The notes under the pieces are model-generated. The model saw only the letters and a program-made list of their open reading frames with translations. It was not told the origin of the DNA and did no database searches. Both the position numbers and the translations under genes were made by a program. A stretch of 34,976 bases of DNA from Clostridiales bacterium (GTDB lineage: Bacteria; Bacillota; Clostridia; Saccharofermentanales; Saccharofermentanaceae): contig JAGCVX010000035.1 in NCBI GenBank assembly GCA_017962145.1, forward strand, positions 1 to 34,976, in the 5' to 3' direction. Below, piece after piece: positions 32,879-34,976 of this stretch. Position 1 is the first letter of the stretch. Each line of letters begins with the position of its first letter.

Positions 32879-33187
32879 TTAATCAAACGAAGTCAGATAC
32901 CCATACGCATACAAACTCATCAGTCCCGCCGGTAAAATATTCAGAATAACAAATACCGTAGTCGAGATCTTGGTATCCAGGTCCTTTCTCCTTGAAATAA
33001 GAATCCAGATAACTGCAGCTATCGTACCCAGAATCAGCAGAGCATATAGCCACTTTACATCCCAATGCATCTTAGAAACAGGATCTTCGAGGAGCAACGC
33101 AAGAATATAAAGTGTAAGCATCGCGCCGCCCCAAGTATAGAATCCTTCGATAAGGACTCGAAATCCCGTAATCAGTTTTTCTCTCAT
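32879..33187 (-). CDS. Small membrane protein, three predicted helices
   Basis: 102 residues: GGAMLTLYILALLL, WLYALLILGTIAAVIWILISRR, and VFVILNILPAGLMSLYAYGYL. AGAGGA precedes the start. No family recognised. It lies in a run of short same-strand genes. Confidence 0.65.
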   Translation of the reverse strand: MREKLITGFRVLIEGFYTWGGAMLTLYILALLLEDPVSKMHWDVKWLYALLILGTIAAVIWILISRRKDLDTKISTTVFVILNILPAGLMSLYAYGYLTSFD

Positions 33188-33282
33188 CGTATATTATTCC
33201 TCTTTTCTAACCCTCAATATGATTATCTCATTTTTTCTTCGTAAGAATATTACAGTTTTTAAAGGAGGATGCCTCTTTCAAC

Positions 33283-33480
33283 TCACATGTACCTGATATC
33301 CGGTACGCCGCATTTATCCTTCAGATCCGAGATGCTCGCTTTATACTCGCCCTCTGTGATCTCTTTCTTCGTCAAAGCCTCATCCACCATCTCTTTCTGC
33401 TCCTGAAAGATCGGATTCGTCTGACCATCTGCGCCGACAAACTCGCCATATACTACTAAACCGATAAGTCTCTTTTTCAT
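33283..33480 (-). CDS. 65-residue small protein with SHOCT-like C-terminus
   Basis: MKKRLIGLVVYGEFVGADGQ plus the hairpin EQKEMVDEALTKKEITEGEYKASISDLKDKCG, similar in pattern to the 32099 protein. AGGAGG is 6 nt before the start. It follows the Sel1-like gene by 36 nt and is probably co-transcribed from the riboswitch promoter. Confidence 0.65.
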   Translation of the reverse strand: MKKRLIGLVVYGEFVGADGQTNPIFQEQKEMVDEALTKKEITEGEYKASISDLKDKCGVPDIRYM

Positions 33481-33516
33481 ACTATTCCTCCTGATTTAAC
33501 ACTTTTCCTGTACTTC

Positions 33517-34428
33517 TTAAGCTGCCAGAACATCTAAACAATAGAAATCTCTATACAGATAGGCGATGCGCTTTCCTGCCAGTCTCGCATTTTCAAAGAA
33601 ATCTCTCGCATCTCTGTACCATTTCCCAAGAAAGCGGATCGCCGTACCTTCCTCATCCGAAACGACCTCGATCCGATACTGGGCACCCAAGTAGTAGAAC
33701 ACGACCACGCACGGCTCTTTCGCCACGAAAAACAGATCGAAGATATCGTACTGCCACACTGGGATGTCCACGATCTGATGATGCATGCAGACGATGTTAT
33801 CCATCACCTCGACATTTCCCCAGAAGATGGTATCGCGAAGGATACGTGCCGTGGTTTCTCTGGCCATCTCTATAAGTTTGAGCGCTTCCTCTTCTTCTCC
33901 ATCCTCCATGCGGATGCCCGCGATGCGGTAAGCGATCTCATGGAGCGGTGCCACATGATATCTCGAGATGAGAGATTGCGGATGCATCGCTTCTCTGAAT
34001 ATCCTCTCGATGATCTCTCTGTACTTCTTCTCATCTTTTTCGACGTAGTATCCAAAGTGATACATATCCGCGATCTTCAATTCGCAGGCGATCCTCATGA
34101 TATCGTCCTTGCTCTGCGCGCCGATCGAGAAATACTCAAACGCCTTTTGCATGTCCACGGTTCCGGTCTGGCCGTAATACCACATATATCCGAGTTCTTC
34201 AAATGCACTGTCCAATCCGTATTCCGCTGCCATCTCCAGATATTTCTGTTCAAGTTTGAAATCGCGTTTTTCCAGATAATAGAATGCAAGGTTATGCATA
34301 TCTTCCGGATTGTGATATACACGGATCAGATACGAGACGCCTTCTACAAACAGGAATTCATCTTCCGGAGTCGGATTCGGATTCCTATAGTACCTGGTCA
34401 TCATGTCTACTGCTTCTTGTTTATTCAT
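33517..34428 (-). CDS. Sel1/TPR-like repeat protein
   Basis: 303 residues. The first half has Sel1-like helical hairpins (EDMHNLAFYYLEKRDFKLEQKYLEMAAEYGLDSAFEELGYMWYYGQTGTVDMQKAFEYFSIGAQ). The second half has further helices and a C-terminal aromatic-rich domain (VWQYDIFDLFFVAKEPCVVVFYYLGAQYRIEVVSDEEG). No signal peptide or enzyme motif. AGGAGG is directly upstream. It is the first gene after the SAM-I-like leader and terminator, so its expression should depend on that switch. Nothing in it suggests methionine metabolism. Confidence 0.75.
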   Translation of the reverse strand: MNKQEAVDMMTRYYRNPNPTPEDEFLFVEGVSYLIRVYHNPEDMHNLAFYYLEKRDFKLEQKYLEMAAEYGLDSAFEELGYMWYYGQTGTVDMQKAFEYFSIGAQSKDDIMRIACELKIADMYHFGYYVEKDEKKYREIIERIFREAMHPQSLISRYHVAPLHEIAYRIAGIRMEDGEEEEALKLIEMARETTARILRDTIFWGNVEVMDNIVCMHHQIVDIPVWQYDIFDLFFVAKEPCVVVFYYLGAQYRIEVVSDEEGTAIRFLGKWYRDARDFFENARLAGKRIAYLYRDFYCLDVLAA

Positions 34429-34472
34429 ACTGTTTCCTCCTTTCTATTTCTTCTTGATATGTTCCGATGAAA

Positions 34473-34598
34473 AAAGGTCCATCGTCAGATGGGCCTTAGA
34501 TAACTTACAAACCCATCGATCAAGCTTTGGCACCTTACCTTCCGGCAGGTTGTCGTACGGTCATCGGGCTTGTCCCTCGCGTACTCTTAATGGTCATT
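34473..34598 (-). ncRNA. SAM-I (S-box)-like riboswitch with terminator
   Basis: Minus strand contains the S-box core GAGGGAC-AA-GCCCGATGA (kink-turn helix P2, closed by GTACG/CGTAC), then CAACC, P3 ACCT/AGGT, AAGGTGCCAA, P4 AGCTT/AAGTT, and a short closing helix. Downstream, AAGGCCCATC-TGAC-GATGGACCTT (34474-34497) with TTTTTT is an intrinsic terminator. GATGGG in the aptamer (34512-34517) can pair with CCCATC of the terminator arm, a mutually exclusive anti-terminator. With SAM bound, transcription should stop before the Sel1-like gene. Confidence 0.72.
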
Positions 34599-34611
34599 TC
34601 ATATTCATTTG

Positions 34612-34640
34612 TTTATATGTTAACACTTCACCAGTCCCAA
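34612..34640 (-). promoter_or_regulatory. Promoter of the riboswitch transcript
   Basis: Minus strand: TTGGGA (34635-34640), exactly 17 nt, TATAAA (34612-34617). The start is near 34605, a few bases before the closing helix of the aptamer. Confidence 0.65.
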
Positions 34641-34651
34641 AAAGCGGACTG

Positions 34652-34976
34652 TTAGACGTCTCTCGTATTTTTACATGTGGGATAGTTCGTGCATCCCCAG
34701 AATTCGCCGTATTTGCCGTTTCTTCGAACCATGAGTCCGCCGCATTTATCGCATCTTTGCAGGATGGATCCGTCCGAGATCTGCTTTTCCATCTCTTTTC
34801 CGATGCACTCATAAAGCTGCTGGTTCATATGGCAGTCCGCCAATGCCCGGTGTGCACCTGCGGTGTCGATCCCGAATCGGTCAGCCAGATTTGAAAGGCT
34901 GTAGCTTCCGAGTCCCTTGATCACATTCTTAGCAAGAATAAAAGTGTCGATATAGTCGTTTCCGACCATCTTTCCA
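34652..34976 (-). CDS. DEDD-type 3'-5' exonuclease with topoisomerase-type zinc finger (5' end cut)
   Basis: Only the C-terminal part is present (about 107 residues). Exonuclease motif III is visible as AGAHRALADC (His-x4-Asp), following the LSNLADRFGI helix seen in DnaQ-like proteins. It is joined to CDKCGGLMVRRNGKYGEFWGCTNYPTCKNTRD, a C4 zinc finger like those at the C-terminus of topoisomerase I. The start lies outside the window. In Clostridia this combination occurs in DNA polymerase III epsilon-like exonucleases. Confidence 0.85.
   Translation of the reverse strand, partial: GKMVGNDYIDTFILAKNVIKGLGSYSLSNLADRFGIDTAGAHRALADCHMNQQLYECIGKEMEKQISDGSILQRCDKCGGLMVRRNGKYGEFWGCTNYPTCKNTRDV

Larger units (their letters stand above)
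450..34208. repeat. Dispersed octamer AAATGCAC, 20 copies
   Basis: Left ends, plus orientation: 503, 3612, 7270, 10369, 15654, 18970, 20325, 23159, 26600, 28355, 34201. Reverse (GTGCATTT): 450, 1707, 3809, 6686, 12652, 13335, 14254, 16906, 19250. About one is expected by chance in 35 kb counting both strands. Nine are intergenic (3612, 6686, 7270, 14254, 15654, 16906, 18970, 23159, 26600). Most are preceded by C and followed by CG, TG or TT. Confidence 0.85.

Noticed and set aside
1..34976. Frequent CGATCG/GCGATC-type words as a HIP1-like repeat
   Set aside because: They mostly follow from ATC isoleucine and GAT aspartate codons next to G-starting codons, and lie in genes. Unlike AAATGCAC they are not enriched between genes.
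1..34976. tRNA or rRNA genes
   Set aside because: No cloverleaf with a GGTTCGAATCC-type T arm and no rRNA signature was found in the intergenic regions.

Overview
The window looks like a piece of a mid-GC Bacillota (Clostridia, probably Lachnospiraceae-like) chromosome. Three things support this: consensus sigma-A promoters, many intrinsic terminators with U-tracts, and Gram-positive families (CsoR, DUF4428, lysine-rich DUF6465-type protein, S-box/SAM-I leader, ECF sigma factor with a membrane C-terminus). No integrase, transposase, rRNA, tRNA or cas gene was seen. Most genes are short transcription units on alternating strands.

Layout. 1-2400: copper operon csoR-copA (minus; copA runs off the left edge) behind a TTGACA-17-TAGAAT promoter with two CsoR-type operators. 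2400-6000: DUF4428 zinc-ribbon protein, alanine dehydrogenase, BirA. 6100-6730: lysine/alanine-rich DNA-compaction-like protein. 6766-7090: a non-coding array of twelve alternately inverted 7-mers at almost constant spacing. 7150-9435: Zn/Cd-type efflux unit (separate HMA metallochaperone plus P1B ATPase) behind an SmtB/ArsR-type operator. 9459-14103 (minus): PHP phosphatase, barstar, lipobox-bearing barnase, MIF-like tautomerase, two-gene ABC exporter. 14250-15680: SPFH protein plus ribbon-helix-helix partner. 15700-24740: zinc-ribbon protein, phosphodiesterase-type phosphatase, flavin reductase, SNF2 helicase and several unknowns. 24800-26580: a lipoprotein and PilT, divergent around tandem Crp-like sites. 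26600-31600: flavodoxins, HD hydrolase, a sigma factor fused to a membrane-anchored YD-type ectodomain, and a MerR regulator with a membrane C-terminus. 31760-34640 (minus): small genes plus a Sel1/TPR-like protein behind a SAM-I-like riboswitch. The right edge cuts a DEDD exonuclease with a topoisomerase-type zinc finger.

Two signals are not explained by ordinary annotation. The first is the 6791-7090 array: six units of CAAGGAA-N19-TTCCTTG, the inner gap exactly 19 nt in all six and the gap between units 20-21 nt, all with different filler sequence. The second is the octamer AAATGCAC, present 20 times on both strands against about one expected by chance, with 9 of 20 copies in the small intergenic fraction (terminators, promoters, ribosome-binding regions). 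Other notable items are the riboswitch upstream of a gene not obviously linked to methionine, the sigma-membrane-YD fusion, and the barnase/barstar pair with an anchored toxin.

All counts and alignments were done by eye; no database search was possible.
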